From Puffinus mauretanicus (lineage: Eukaryota; Chordata; Aves; Procellariiformes; Procellariidae): 64,000 nt of DNA. The notes beneath the pieces are model-generated. The model had not been told where the DNA came from, did no database searches, and worked only from the letters and a program-made list of their open reading frames with translations. Location of the stretch: NCBI GenBank assembly GCA_023333565.1, contig JAJKFH010003575.1, positions 1,053,001-1,117,000 of the forward strand, read 5' to 3'. Position numbers and translations under genes: made by a program. This document shows positions 42,401-51,600 of the stretch, piece by piece. Each line of letters opens with the position of its first letter. Positions within the stretch are counted from its first letter, which is position 1.

Positions 42401-43327
42401 TGCTCTCAAATTAGGGTCAATACTTGCACAGCTCCGGTGGCCAAGAGCCCTTTGCCCCTAAGTGGATGTCTGGTAAACCATGTTTATCCGAGGAGCAGTT
42501 GTATCTTCATTTCAAGTTGACATCTAGTGATTTTTCCCTAGTAACTCTTCATTTTCACACCTGGTAACACGTAGCTCAAGTAACTCAGATCGTGAGTCAA
42601 CTACTTAATAACGTCAACTGCACCGAGGCAACGAACCAAAACTTCAAGTGCAGACTCACATCTTACAGTATTTCTAAAGAAAAGCATGCCTTTGCTAAGT
42701 GATTATTTCCCCCTCCACCACTACTGCTTAAGCTCCCGTACAGTAAAAGTCACTGCATGCAAGAGGGGAAAGGGCACAGACTTAGTTTGATACGGATTGC
42801 TAAACCCCCATGCAGAGCCTAGACTTCCTCGCTTAACCTTGCTCCTAATGCTCTCCAAAATTAAAGTGTGGGACGGTTGCCCAGTGAACCAAAAGCCAAC
42901 TATCAGCAAACAGGAAAAACAGAGTTAGCTGAAGGAAGGATGTGATGGGGAGGGAACATTTCACCACTTTTCAGAATACACCGTATGTTTTATCCATGCT
43001 CACCCCTCACCCCGTTAAAAGATACCGCAGGAGAGGAGAGGGCACCCCACCTGCTCCTGCCTCATCAGTCACCCAAGCTTAATGTCAATTTATCTGTGTG
43101 TTATCTGTGCTGCAACTCCCAGCTTACGTTTGCACCCAGCACCTCCATGGGCGCAGAAGCAGCCCCTCAGGGAGAGGGGAACCCCCCCTTGACTCTCCAG
43201 TACTGGCAGGAGAGGGGCACAGACCTTGCCCCCATGCAAAGGGGACCTCACCCTCTGATCCTCCTACTGCCCCAAGAGAAGGGACCCTCCTTCCATCAGC
43301 TCCGGCACTCTGCCTCAGGCATCCCCA

Positions 43328-43866
43328 TACCTCGGGAAACCCCCCCGTACACCTCAGGGAGTACCTCTCCACCCTTCACCTCAGGGCACCCCACACCCCA
43401 GGGAGCATCCCCTTTCACCTCAAGGCACTCCCCCTTCACCTCAGGGCACCCCATACCTCAGGGAGCACCCCCACACCCCAGGGAGCATCCCCCTTTCACC
43501 TCAGGGAGCACCCCCACACCCCAGGGAGCATCCCCCTTTCACCTCAGGGCACTCCACACCCCAGAGAGCACACACCCCCTTTCACCTCAGGGCACCCTCC
43601 ACCTCAGGGATCACCCCCCGTTTACCTCAGGGCACCCCACACCTCAGGGAGAACGCCCACACGTCAGGGCGCACCCCCCTTTCACCTCAGGGCACCCCAC
43701 ATCTCAGGGAGCACCTCCCTTCACATCAGGGTACCTACACACCTCAGGGAGCACCTCCCTTCATCTCAGGGCACCCCCACACCTCAGGAAGCACCCCCCT
43801 TTCACCTCAGGGCAACCCCCTCCCTTCCCCTCAGGGCAACCCCCTCCCTTCCCCTCAGGGAGCAGC
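43328..43866. repeat. C-rich minisatellite just inside UVRAG intron 1
   Basis: Imperfect tandem array built from the alternating phrases CACCTCAGGGCACCCC and CACCTCAGGGAGCACCCCC with CCCTTT spacers. The basic module is about 19 bp, grouped into higher-order units of about 38 bp. It ends about 45 bp before the exon 1 donor. All plus-strand frames stay largely open because of composition (long Pro/Ser/Thr/His-rich frames at 42985-44097 and 43098-43877). I treat these as non-coding shadows. On the UVRAG coding strand the array is rich in runs of four to six G. Confidence 0.9.
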
Positions 43867-43912
43867 CCCTCAGCTGAGGGCCGCCTCCGGGCCGCCCCGC
43901 GGCCCGCCGTAC

Positions 43913-43993
43913 CTGCTGCGAGGGCAGCTCCACATGCAAGGCCCGGGTGGCGGAGCCCGGAGGTAAGGCGGCGGGGCCGGCGGCCGAGCTCAT
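43913..43993 (-). CDS. UVRAG: UVRAG coding exon 1 (start codon, residues 1-27)
   Basis: First coding exon of UV radiation resistance-associated protein, a subunit of the Beclin-1/VPS34 PI3-kinase complex acting in autophagosome maturation, endosomal trafficking and DNA repair. Read on the minus strand, ATG at 43993-43991 opens a 27-codon stretch ending ...HVELPSQQ, which matches the end of mammalian exon 1 as I know it. A donor (GTACGG) follows at 43912 and the exon ends in phase 0. The start was chosen because its peptide (MSSAAGPAALPPG...) aligns with the mammalian N-terminus and its context is good (A at -3). The frame stays open upstream but I see no earlier in-frame ATG; an out-of-frame short uORF precedes it. 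The region before LPPG is shorter and less proline-rich than in mammals. It sits in a CpG island. Confidence 0.92.
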
Positions 43994-43995
43994 CC

Positions 43996-44040
43996 TCACA
44001 GCAGGGCAACAGCCGGGCAACGGCTGCAGCGCCTGCGCAT
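43996..44040 (-). CDS. Candidate upstream ORF in the UVRAG 5'UTR (14 codons)
   Basis: ATG at 44040-44038 opens MRRRCSRCPAVALL and stops with TGA at 43998-43996. Only two bases (GG) separate this stop from the UVRAG ATG. It is in a different frame from UVRAG. Whether it is in the mRNA depends on the unmapped transcription start. If included, such a close spacing would favour inefficient reinitiation or leaky scanning and reduce UVRAG translation. Confidence 0.45.
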   Translation of the reverse strand: MRRRCSRCPAVALL

Positions 44041-44056
44041 GAGCCCCGCGGGCCGC

Positions 44057-44081
44057 TCCCCCCCCGCCGCCGCCGCCGCCG
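44057..44081. repeat. C8 plus (CCG)n tract in UVRAG 5' region
   Basis: A run of C followed by five or six CCG triplets on the plus strand (CGG on the UVRAG strand), about 65-90 bp above the UVRAG ATG. If transcribed it would be a CGG repeat in the 5'UTR. The open UVRAG-strand frame through it reads poly-Gly but has no ATG. Confidence 0.8.
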
Positions 44082-44201
44082 GGCACCCAGGGGTTAATGG
44101 CGGCAGCAGCACCGGCCCGGGCCGCTCGCTACGGAGCCATATTACCGCAGTGCTGGGGGGCGGGCGGCGGGGGCGGGAGGGAAGGCGCGTCCCGCCCGCT
44201 C

Positions 44202-44385
44202 ATTGGCCCGCGCTCCACCGAGGCGGGAGCCCGTGTGCGTCGTTGTGACGCTACTGGCTGAAAGGAACGCCAATCAACGCTCCTCTCCGCGGCCTCTGTC
44301 AAACCGTTGGAACGGGAGCCGGCGCCGATTGGAACGCCGACTTCCGGAAGGCGGGACGGCGCCTGAAGGAGCAACTGATGATTGG
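44202..44385. promoter_or_regulatory. Cluster of four CCAAT boxes (NF-Y type)
   Basis: ATTGG (CCAAT on the UVRAG strand) occurs at 44202-44206, 44328-44332 and 44381-44385, and CCAAT on the plus strand at 44270-44274. Four sites within 184 bp of a TATA-less CpG island are characteristic of NF-Y-driven promoters. The mixed orientation would also suit bidirectional activity. Confidence 0.6.
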
Positions 44386-44422
44386 CGGAAAGCGGTTTTG
44401 ATTGATATCACTCGTCCTCCGT

Positions 44423-44453
44423 CACGTGTGGGGGGAGCTGTTTTTATCACGTG
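44423..44453. promoter_or_regulatory. Paired CACGTG E-boxes (CLEAR-like) upstream of UVRAG
   Basis: Two perfect palindromic CACGTG cores at 44423-44428 and 44448-44453, 25 bp apart, about 430-460 bp upstream of the UVRAG ATG. The first has GT before the core (GTCACGTGTG), matching 8 of 10 positions of the CLEAR element GTCACGTGAC bound by TFEB/TFE3/MITF. The second is ATCACGTGGT. TFEB is known to activate autophagy genes, and UVRAG is among reported mammalian targets, so function is plausible. USF or MYC/MAX could also bind. Confidence 0.6.
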
Positions 44454-44486
44454 GTGGGACGAAAATATTTTGCTGGGTGGGTGCGC

Positions 44487-44500
44487 GGGGGGGGGGGGGG
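44487..44500 (+). repeat. G14 homopolymer
   Basis: Fourteen consecutive G within the CpG island, between the E-boxes and the X-box. Length is likely polymorphic or error-prone in sequencing. Confidence 0.9.
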
Positions 44501-44507
44501 AGGCGCT

Positions 44508-44521
44508 GTCGCCATGGCAAC
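44508..44521. promoter_or_regulatory. RFX X-box-like palindrome
   Basis: GTCGCCATGGCAAC fits the RFX X-box pattern GTNRCC-N(0-3)-RGYAAC, with only the third base breaking the perfect palindrome. It lies about 520 bp upstream of the UVRAG ATG, at the far edge of the CpG island. The target is unclear: it could act on UVRAG or on a divergent transcript. Confidence 0.45.
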
Positions 44522-44744
44522 GGGGAGCGGCCTGGCCCCGCCGCGGCCCGGGCCTTGCTGAGGGGGCGGCCGGGCCTGGGGTCCTCGAGGGGGTGCGGTC
44601 CCTCGGCTGGACCCTCATGGCACGCCAACCGGGCCCGCATCAGGCCAACCTGCCCTGCCTATAGGCCAACCTGCCCCACATCACATCCATCTGCCCCATA
44701 TCACGCCTGCCTGCCCCACAGCAGGCCAACCTGCCTCATAACAG

Positions 44745-45066
44745 GCAACCAACCCAAGATCACACCAACCCATCCCACCCCACACCAACCCGTCCCACAC
44801 CACCCCAACCCATCCCACCTCACCCCAACCCGTCCCACCCCACACCAACCCGTCCCACCCCACCCCAACCCGTCCCACCCCACACCAACCCGTCCCACAC
44901 CTCCCCAACCCATCCCACCTCACCCCAACCCGTCCCACACCACCCCAACCCATCCTACCCCACCCCAACCCGTCCCACCCCACACCAACCCATCCCACAC
45001 CACCCCAACCCGTCCCACCCCACACCAACCCGTCCCACCCCACACCAACTCACCCCACCCCACACC
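44745..45066. repeat. 20-bp minisatellite upstream of UVRAG
   Basis: A very regular tandem array of a 20-bp unit, ACCAACCCGTCCCACCCCAC, with about 16 copies and few substitutions (CCGT/CCAT, ACACC/CCCC variants). Because 20 is not divisible by three, every frame reads a 20-residue peptide period with no stop, giving spurious Pro/Thr/His-rich (plus) or Gly/Trp-rich (minus) ORFs. The minus strand has dense GGGG and GGG runs, so it is G-quadruplex prone. Confidence 0.95.
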
Positions 45067-45224
45067 ACAGCCCACTCCACATCAGGCCAACTCTGATGCC
45101 AAGGCCCAACACAGCCACCCTCTCAGCGCCCACCTCCATCCCACCCCACCCGGGCAACATCCATCCTGGACTGAAGGACCATCCCCAGCCGGGGCGGCAC
45201 CATCCCCACGTACCACGCAGCACC

Positions 45225-45485
45225 GGGAGCGCCAGTCCTGTCCCCGCACCCCGCCGGGGCCACCCGTTCCCAGCTGCAGCGCCTGCCCGGCGTAGGCAGC
45301 CGCGCTGGAGACGCTTGTCCCCATCGCACCGCCGGGGACCGGCACGGGCTGTGCCGAAACACCCGTCCCCACACTACCAGGAACGCCGGTCCCACCGCCC
45401 CGGCAGCGGCACTGGGAACGCCTGTCCCCAGCACGCGCTGCGGCACTGGAAATGCCTGTTCCCACCAGGCCGGGCGGCTCTGGAA
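45225..45485. repeat. Degenerate GC-rich tandem repeat (about 26-36 bp units)
   Basis: Recurring phrase TGGGAACGCCTGTCCCCA followed by a CG-rich spacer ending GGCAC/GGCTC. It recurs about seven times with decay, at about 45230, 45305, 45355, 45385, 45412, 45447 and 45478. Distinct from the 20-bp array next to it. No coding signal. Confidence 0.65.
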
Positions 45486-45515
45486 GGATTGAGCGTGGAA
45501 TGTAGTGCTGGAAAG

Positions 45516-45589
45516 TCCTGTCCTCCTGTTCTCCTCTCCTCCTCTCCTCCTCTCCTCTTCTCCTCCTGTCCTCCCGTCCTCCTGTCCTC
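45516..45589. repeat. Pyrimidine-only-like simple repeat (TCCTC)n
   Basis: About 74 bp almost entirely C and T, built from TCCTC/TCCTG units, with mirror-repeat character. It can form triplex (H-DNA). It closes the low-complexity block above UVRAG. Confidence 0.85.
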
Positions 45590-45596
45590 AGCCCCC

Positions 45597-47828
45597 TGCC
45601 ACTCCCACACCAGGGTGACCTTCCCCACTGGAAGCCCACCAAGCCTTCGATCGCCTGCAGTACTCATGGTTTTGCAATATTTATGCTGCGTTGACGTGCG
45701 TTGTACCGGCGTTGTCTTCAGGGCGCATTTTGGTCTTGGGTATTCAATGGTGAACTCATTAAAAATAAAAAAAAAAAAAAGAGGAAGAATAGTGAAAAGT
45801 GGAGTAGAAAGTCAAGTTTGCTGGAGTTTGATGGCCATCCTTGCAGAAGTCATCCTCTTCCATCCTCTTCCATCCTCACCCTCCCTTGCAACCGCTCGCC
45901 ATGGTCTACCTTTCCCCAAAGTACTTCCTAGGAGTTGGAAAAAGAGCTGCCAAACTTTTCCCCTTGCTAATTCCCCATTTCACCACAGAGCGACACATCG
46001 GTGTGGACTTTTTTTACCAGATTGTGTGATTCTACGCATGGGTCCCCAACAAATTCAGTACCTCGAGCTTAAGTTTCAGGCATCGTGAGCCTGGAGTTGT
46101 GCTTGAGTTCTGGCTGTTGCTGTCTCTGATTAGGAGTTATTTCAACACAGTGACCTGTTTTTGGAAGATCTTCTGGGAACCAGTGCATCTCCATTTTTTT
46201 CTTCTGCTGAAAAAAATCCTACTATTTCAGTATTTTCAATAGTAAAGTGCTCCATTTTCAAGCATCCAAACTCCTGAGCCATGTTGTGGAGATCAGGAGG
46301 TTTAAATATAGTAATTTTGGACCTGTTTTATCAGCTTGATTCACCTCCTGGTTTCTGGTTTATTACAATACACGTGCTCCTTCCCTTTGAACTTTCCATC
46401 TTCACCTTGGAGGATCAAAACTTGCCTTTCAAGATGAAATTTGGGGTTTTTTTTTTGCCCAAGGTGTGAAAAATGCACTTGGAATCACAAAAACGATCAT
46501 AAAATCAAGAGATTCGGGAATGCTTTATGAATTTGAAACTCTTCAGATATGCTTCCTCCAGTGAGCAAAAACTAATTCTAGCTCAGAATTATATATAAAA
46601 TCAGAGAGGATCACAGTTGTAAGAACAGTTATTCCTGAGACAAATCACTAAAAACAGTTTATGGAAACAGCGTGAAGATGCCGCTGCTTGTTTGCCCAAA
46701 ACGTCAAAGGATTTAAAAAAAAAAAATCAATCCTCGGATGATACATGCCTTTTCTGTGACTAACTTATGCTGATTTGGTGAATTTAAAGTCCATATGACA
46801 CTACCATAGCAGGATTTTCCTATTTTTCTTCATTTCTACAGGAACAGATGACTATCTCAAAACTTTCTTAAAATACTGGTGTTTAGAAAAGTCAAATGAG
46901 TTACTTAACATAGCACCTCGCCTGCCCTGTATATGGAGTTTGCATTTAATTTGCTGCTTAATGTAGACTGAGAGCTCTAACCCATAATTCAGGGACTAAA
47001 ATGCAAAATTTCCCCCAGAGGAAAATTCAAATATGACCCCAAATCCCATGTTGATTTATTAATGATTTTGTAGCAGTGGAACTGATATGGCTCCAAAGAA
47101 ATCCCTGAAGATTTCCAGCTCATGCTAGCTAAGGTTTTGGCCTCAGATTCTAAATTTCAGACTTATCTTTGCTTTTTGCTATCTTAGCGTGACAAGGAGC
47201 TGTTTGCAAGGGCATTATAAAATGCTCGTTACACACGATACCATCCCATGAGAGTATTGAGGAGTTTCTAGGGATAAGGTTTCAGTTTTACATTTGATTT
47301 CCATCAGCTTTGAGAGGTCAAGTCCATCCCTTGCATAGTTCACCACAGTGAGCACTCAACACGATGAGAGTCATTTAATAACCCAGATTGTGCCTGAATT
47401 CGAAGAAAATAATCATCCCTTTTGGGCTTAAAATAATTAGTTAATTAATAAGGATTGGTGGATTATTTTAACCAGAGTATTTGCAAGTTGCAGCCGGGGA
47501 GGACTGTGGCTTCTTTTATCCCTGGTTTATGAATAGTCACTCAGAGCAGTAACGCTGGAGCACTACTGCCAATCTCAGCTGTATACGTGGCATTACGTAG
47601 GACCCTATGTAATTTACTGACGCCCTAGGAAATTGTCATTTGACTTTTTTAACCACATAAAAAGGCTGGCGTTATCTGTCTGCATCATTTTGAAGATCAC
47701 AGCACGACCTTTATTACATCCTGGTGGATGTTCCTGCAGCTGATGATCATAAAAGATGAAATTCCCGTGGCTACAGCGAGTGCGCGGATGCACGCAGCGC
47801 TCCCACCGCCATGACCTGCCCATCTGCC
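45597..47828. other. Intergenic, no gene seen
   Basis: AT-rich unique sequence after the GC-rich block. Open frames here (for example 45701-45931) are short and unrecognised. No repeat family identified. Confidence 0.7.
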
Positions 47829-48693
47829 CAAGCTGAGTGGTTGACGCTCTAGTGGGAAGGGATGCCATCCAGAGGGACCTGGGCAGGCTGGAGGTGGGCT
47901 CCTGTGAATCTCATGAAGTTCAACAAGGCCAAGTGCACCTGGGTCGGGGCAACCCCCGGTATCAACACAGGCTGGGGATGAAGGGATGGAGAGCAGCCCT
48001 GCCGAGAAGGACTTGGGGGCACTGGTGGAGGAAAAGCTGGACATGAGCCGGCAACGTGCGCTCGTAGCCCAAAGGCCAACCGTGTCCTGGGCTGCATCCA
48101 AAGCAGCGTGGCCAGCAGGGCGAGGGAGGGGATCCTGCCCCTCTGCTCTGCTCTGGTGAGACCCCCCCTGCAGTGCTGCGTCCAGCTCGGGGGTCCTCAG
48201 CACAGGACAGACATGGACCTGTGGGAGCGGGTCCAGAGGAGGCCACGAAAATGGTCAGGGGGCTGGAACAGCTCTGCTATGAGGACAGGCTGAGAGAGTT
48301 GGGGTTGTTCAGCCTGGAGAAGAGAAGGCTTCGGGGAGACCTTATTGCGACTTTTCAGTACTTAAAGGGGGCCTACAGGAAAGATGGGGGGGACTTTTTA
48401 CAAGGGCATGTAGTGATAGGACAAGGGGTACTGGGTTTAAACTGAAAGAGGGTACATTTAGATTAGCTATAAGGAAGAAATTCTTTACTGTGAGGGTGGT
48501 GAGGCACTGGCACAGGTTGCCCTGAGAAGCTGTGGATGGCCCATCCCTGGAAGTGTTCAAGGCCAGGTTGGACGGGGCTTTGAGCAACCTGGTCTAGTGG
48601 AAAATGTCTCTGCTCATGGCAGGGGGGGTTGGACTACATGATTTTTAAGGTCCTTTCCAACGCAAACCATTCTGTGATTCTATGATTCTGTGT
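47829..48693 (+). mobile_element. CR1 LINE 3' fragment (broken)
   Basis: 5'-truncated chicken-repeat-1 type non-LTR retrotransposon, sense to plus. Recognisable reverse-transcriptase C-terminal pieces appear in different frames: [57 protein letters not shown]. Several frameshifts and stops separate them, so it is a dead copy. It ends in the CR1 3' signature ATTCTGTGATTCTATGATTC, not in poly(A). It shares much sequence with the copy at 57.6 kb and belongs to a related subfamily. Confidence 0.93.
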
Positions 48694-51600
48694 TTTTCAG
48701 TTTTCTTCAAGGAAACCCAACAGGCAAACAGGAAAAAAAAGCGTTTTCAAAAACATCATCTGATTACTGAGCGCGTCTTGTGTTCACATGTGGTCTAAAC
48801 TCACACCAGCAGCTCCTCACTTTGATCTTATGGAAAGCCAGAAGCAGTTTCTTCTGGACATTTTTTGTGGAAAGCAAAGCCAGAAAAGAATTAAAATTAT
48901 TATTAACAGAATTTCAAAATGCAATTTTAACAAAATAGGGTAAACAGTCTTGCAGAATAAAGCGTATTTTCGAAAACCCTCTGGAGAAAGCTGGATGAAA
49001 TACCACTCAGGAATTGTCAGAAATGCCGTTTGAAAACTTAAGTGCCATTTCTTGAAGCACTACTCTATCAGTGCTCTTTTTGCTTGGTGGCACTGAATTT
49101 GAGACACATGGGCTAGTGTCCTTTCAAACGACATGCGGTGGAGAGATAATGCCTGCAGGTCATTACGGAGATTATTTAATAGACTTTATTGCAAGTTTTG
49201 GCATGCTAGAAGCTTTGGGAATGGAAGCAATGACCTTGTGGCTAACAGTAATTCCTACTTCTGCCACAAATCGGGTCAAATATGCTTCTTATTGGGGTAT
49301 GAGATCATTGCAAAATCACTCAAATGAGCAAATATACTTCACTGATGGATGGAAGGATTCCAAGTGCAGCACAAAATACTTCAAGTTTGTGAGCTACTTA
49401 AAGAGGAGGAAAAAGCTTAAGTTTTGCCACCGAATGCCTATTAAATAATGCAATTTACAGCCACAGATGTGGGGTTAAAAGAGTTTGGTTAGCTTTGCCT
49501 TTGGACAGATCAAGCTCAAGCAACAGAGAGTAACGTAAGAGCCTGGGTTTGTGGGCGCTAAACCCTGGCCCCTTTTATGTCCAAGGTATTTCTGAGTGTC
49601 TGTATTTCTAGTTGCAGGCAAATATGTTTGCTCTATCCCCAGAGGTTGTTTTAAACTGCTATAAGACACTTGCAGCTACCTAGTCATCCCTATGCAATAT
49701 ATCAGAGGCTCACAGTGAAAAGCCCAATAAAGGCCAGATCTTTTTGCTCTGAAGGCCCTTGGTTTTGAATTAATAGTAATATATGTCTGTGAGCATCAGC
49801 TGAAGAGCCATTAAGATATCAGCTGGTACTATAAAAGCACTGGTCTACGTGAAGATGTTCAGAAAAATTCTGAAAACGTGTGCTCAAGTTATACTGCATT
49901 AAACTCCAAGGGGGGTTTATTAATTTGCAAGTAAATTGGCCATTGTTTGCACTTCACCATCGCTGTCAGCTGCATAAATGGTTTTGTTAATTGATTTCAT
50001 TAACTTATCAGAAGTTTCCCCGAGTGTCCCAATATAGATAAATCCTACCTCAGATAGAGAGACTTCATTGTATTTTTGACACATCATCAAGCTGTTCTGG
50101 TCACGTTATGTGCACAGAGGAGATCCCTGTTCAGTAGAAGACATCTTCAAGTCAGCTCACAATCCTTAGAGACAATTTCCATGGAGGACATGGTAGGGGA
50201 TTCCTGGTGCTTTGGAGTACAAATGATGCTTAGAATATCTATTATTATCCTATTATTATTATTTTAATGGAAAAACTTCCTTCTCAGACTCAAATATGTA
50301 TTTTAAATGAGATAGGGGAAAAAATGTATTTTAAATGAGAGAGAGTCATGAAGGAGAACAGCAGCACTATCTCAGCACAAGGTGGTGCCCACATCAATCT
50401 TTACAAACCAGCTTTATTCCCATACCGATAAGGTTATACAAGAAGTAATGATAATTTTGGTAATTTCTTTAGGCACTGAGTGTTTTTTTGGTATGTGGAC
50501 TTTAGCATTTGGCACCTGGGCTCTTCCCTCATCAGAGTCTTCACAGCACAATTGCAAAATACTGAGCAACAGCCCATAAACCAAACCTAATTTCTGGGAA
50601 AACACTTATTGCTTTAAACCATGTCGCTTTAAAAGCACATGTGTATTATTTCTTTGAAGCCTTCAATATACTAAAACATTGTGGTTTGGGGGAAAGGGTG
50701 TTGTTTGTTTTGCTGTTTTTGCTGGGGAGCTTGAGAAACGTGTTGGTAGACTGAAGTCATCCGACCAAGATAGGCTGATCTGAAATCTACTGAAGTCAAC
50801 AGATTAAATTGAAGCATCTTTGGTGGGTTTTTGATCAAGTTTATGGTGAGGGTTTGCAAAAAAAAAACTCATCAAGTCATGCTGGCTTGGGATGAGGTTC
50901 ACCAAATGGCCAAGACATCATGATGCAACTAAGTTCAGCGATGAATGCCACTGTAGTAGTTGTACCTGAATTAGCCCTGACACACCTTTTTTCAACCTTT
51001 TCTCACCCACCTGTGATGGAGTCAATCTGCTCCAACCTTCTTAACTATCCTAGAAAGTTTTGCTTTAATAGCAAATCCAATTTTTTTTTTCTGCTGCCTT
51101 TAAAATCTGTTGTTATTTGCCTTGTTTTCGGGGAATGATGGATGCATGAATCTAAGATACTGGCAAACTTTAGGGATATTGCACTCAGTTTTGCTATAGG
51201 AACTCACCCACCGGTTGTAGTGTAACCTGAGTATGTGAACCTGAATTTTTTTCTTTGCAAAAAAGATATTTCGGCATGTTTACTCCTGCGAGAGCGTTGC
51301 CAGTTAGTTTAGACGTTGTTTAAATTAGCTTGTTGAAAAATCCAAACAAAAGCTTATTGTCCAAAAGAGCTGGAGGGGGGTCAAGTGGCAGGGGGTTGTA
51401 AAAACTGTCAGAAGAATGTTATTACCTCATCACTGTGGCCATAAAGAAAAGCTTTTACCAGGCAAAGGTTTAACAAGCTCAATAAATGTTCAAAGAACCT
51501 CACAAAAGCTTCTCGGTTTGGAAATAACACAAGCTATTTCTTGATGCATTATGTTTTAAGTGTGGTAAAAGAGAATTGCTGCCACGCGAAGTCGTGCTGT

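Larger units (their letters stand above)
27396..43912 (-). other. UVRAG intron 1
   Basis: 16.5 kb, the largest intron in the window. It holds a possible old repeat (30.24-30.67 kb), a perfect-stem AT-rich palindrome (33451-33493) and, next to exon 1, the C-rich minisatellite. Otherwise unique AT-rich DNA with no CR1 or LTR recognised. Confidence 0.8.
43860..44620. promoter_or_regulatory. CpG-island promoter of UVRAG
   Basis: The only dense CpG stretch next to a 5' exon in the window. It covers UVRAG exon 1 and about 600 bp upstream, without a TATA box near the start. It contains multiple GC boxes (for example 44168-44178 and 44190-44199), four CCAAT boxes, two CACGTG E-boxes, a palindromic ETS site CTTCCGGAAG (44341-44350), an NRF1-like GCGCCTGCGCA (44029-44039) and a YY1-like AATGGCGGC (44096-44104). 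This is a typical TATA-less housekeeping promoter. The transcription start is probably about 44.05-44.15 kb, but this is inferred. Divergent transcription to the right is possible. Confidence 0.85.

Noticed and set aside
43994..44086. Extended UVRAG N-terminus with poly-Gly from an upstream in-frame start
   Set aside because: The frame is open, but the only upstream start-like codon at 44086-44084 is GTG, not ATG. The ATG at 43993 aligns with the mammalian start region.
42985..44097. 370-codon plus-strand open frame
   Set aside because: It is made by the C-rich minisatellite and the CpG island antisense to UVRAG exon 1. The peptide is a repeat of Pro/Ser/Thr/His phrases with equally open alternative frames and no recognised domain.
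44402..45295. 297-codon plus-strand open frame and opposing Gly/Trp-rich minus frames (44681-45043)
   Set aside because: Generated by the 20-bp array, whose length is not a multiple of three so no frame meets a stop. Not a protein.
45096..46088. 330-codon plus-strand and 186-codon minus-strand (45082-45642) open frames
   Set aside because: They follow the degenerate GC-rich repeat and the CT tract; composition explains the lack of stops and no family is recognised.
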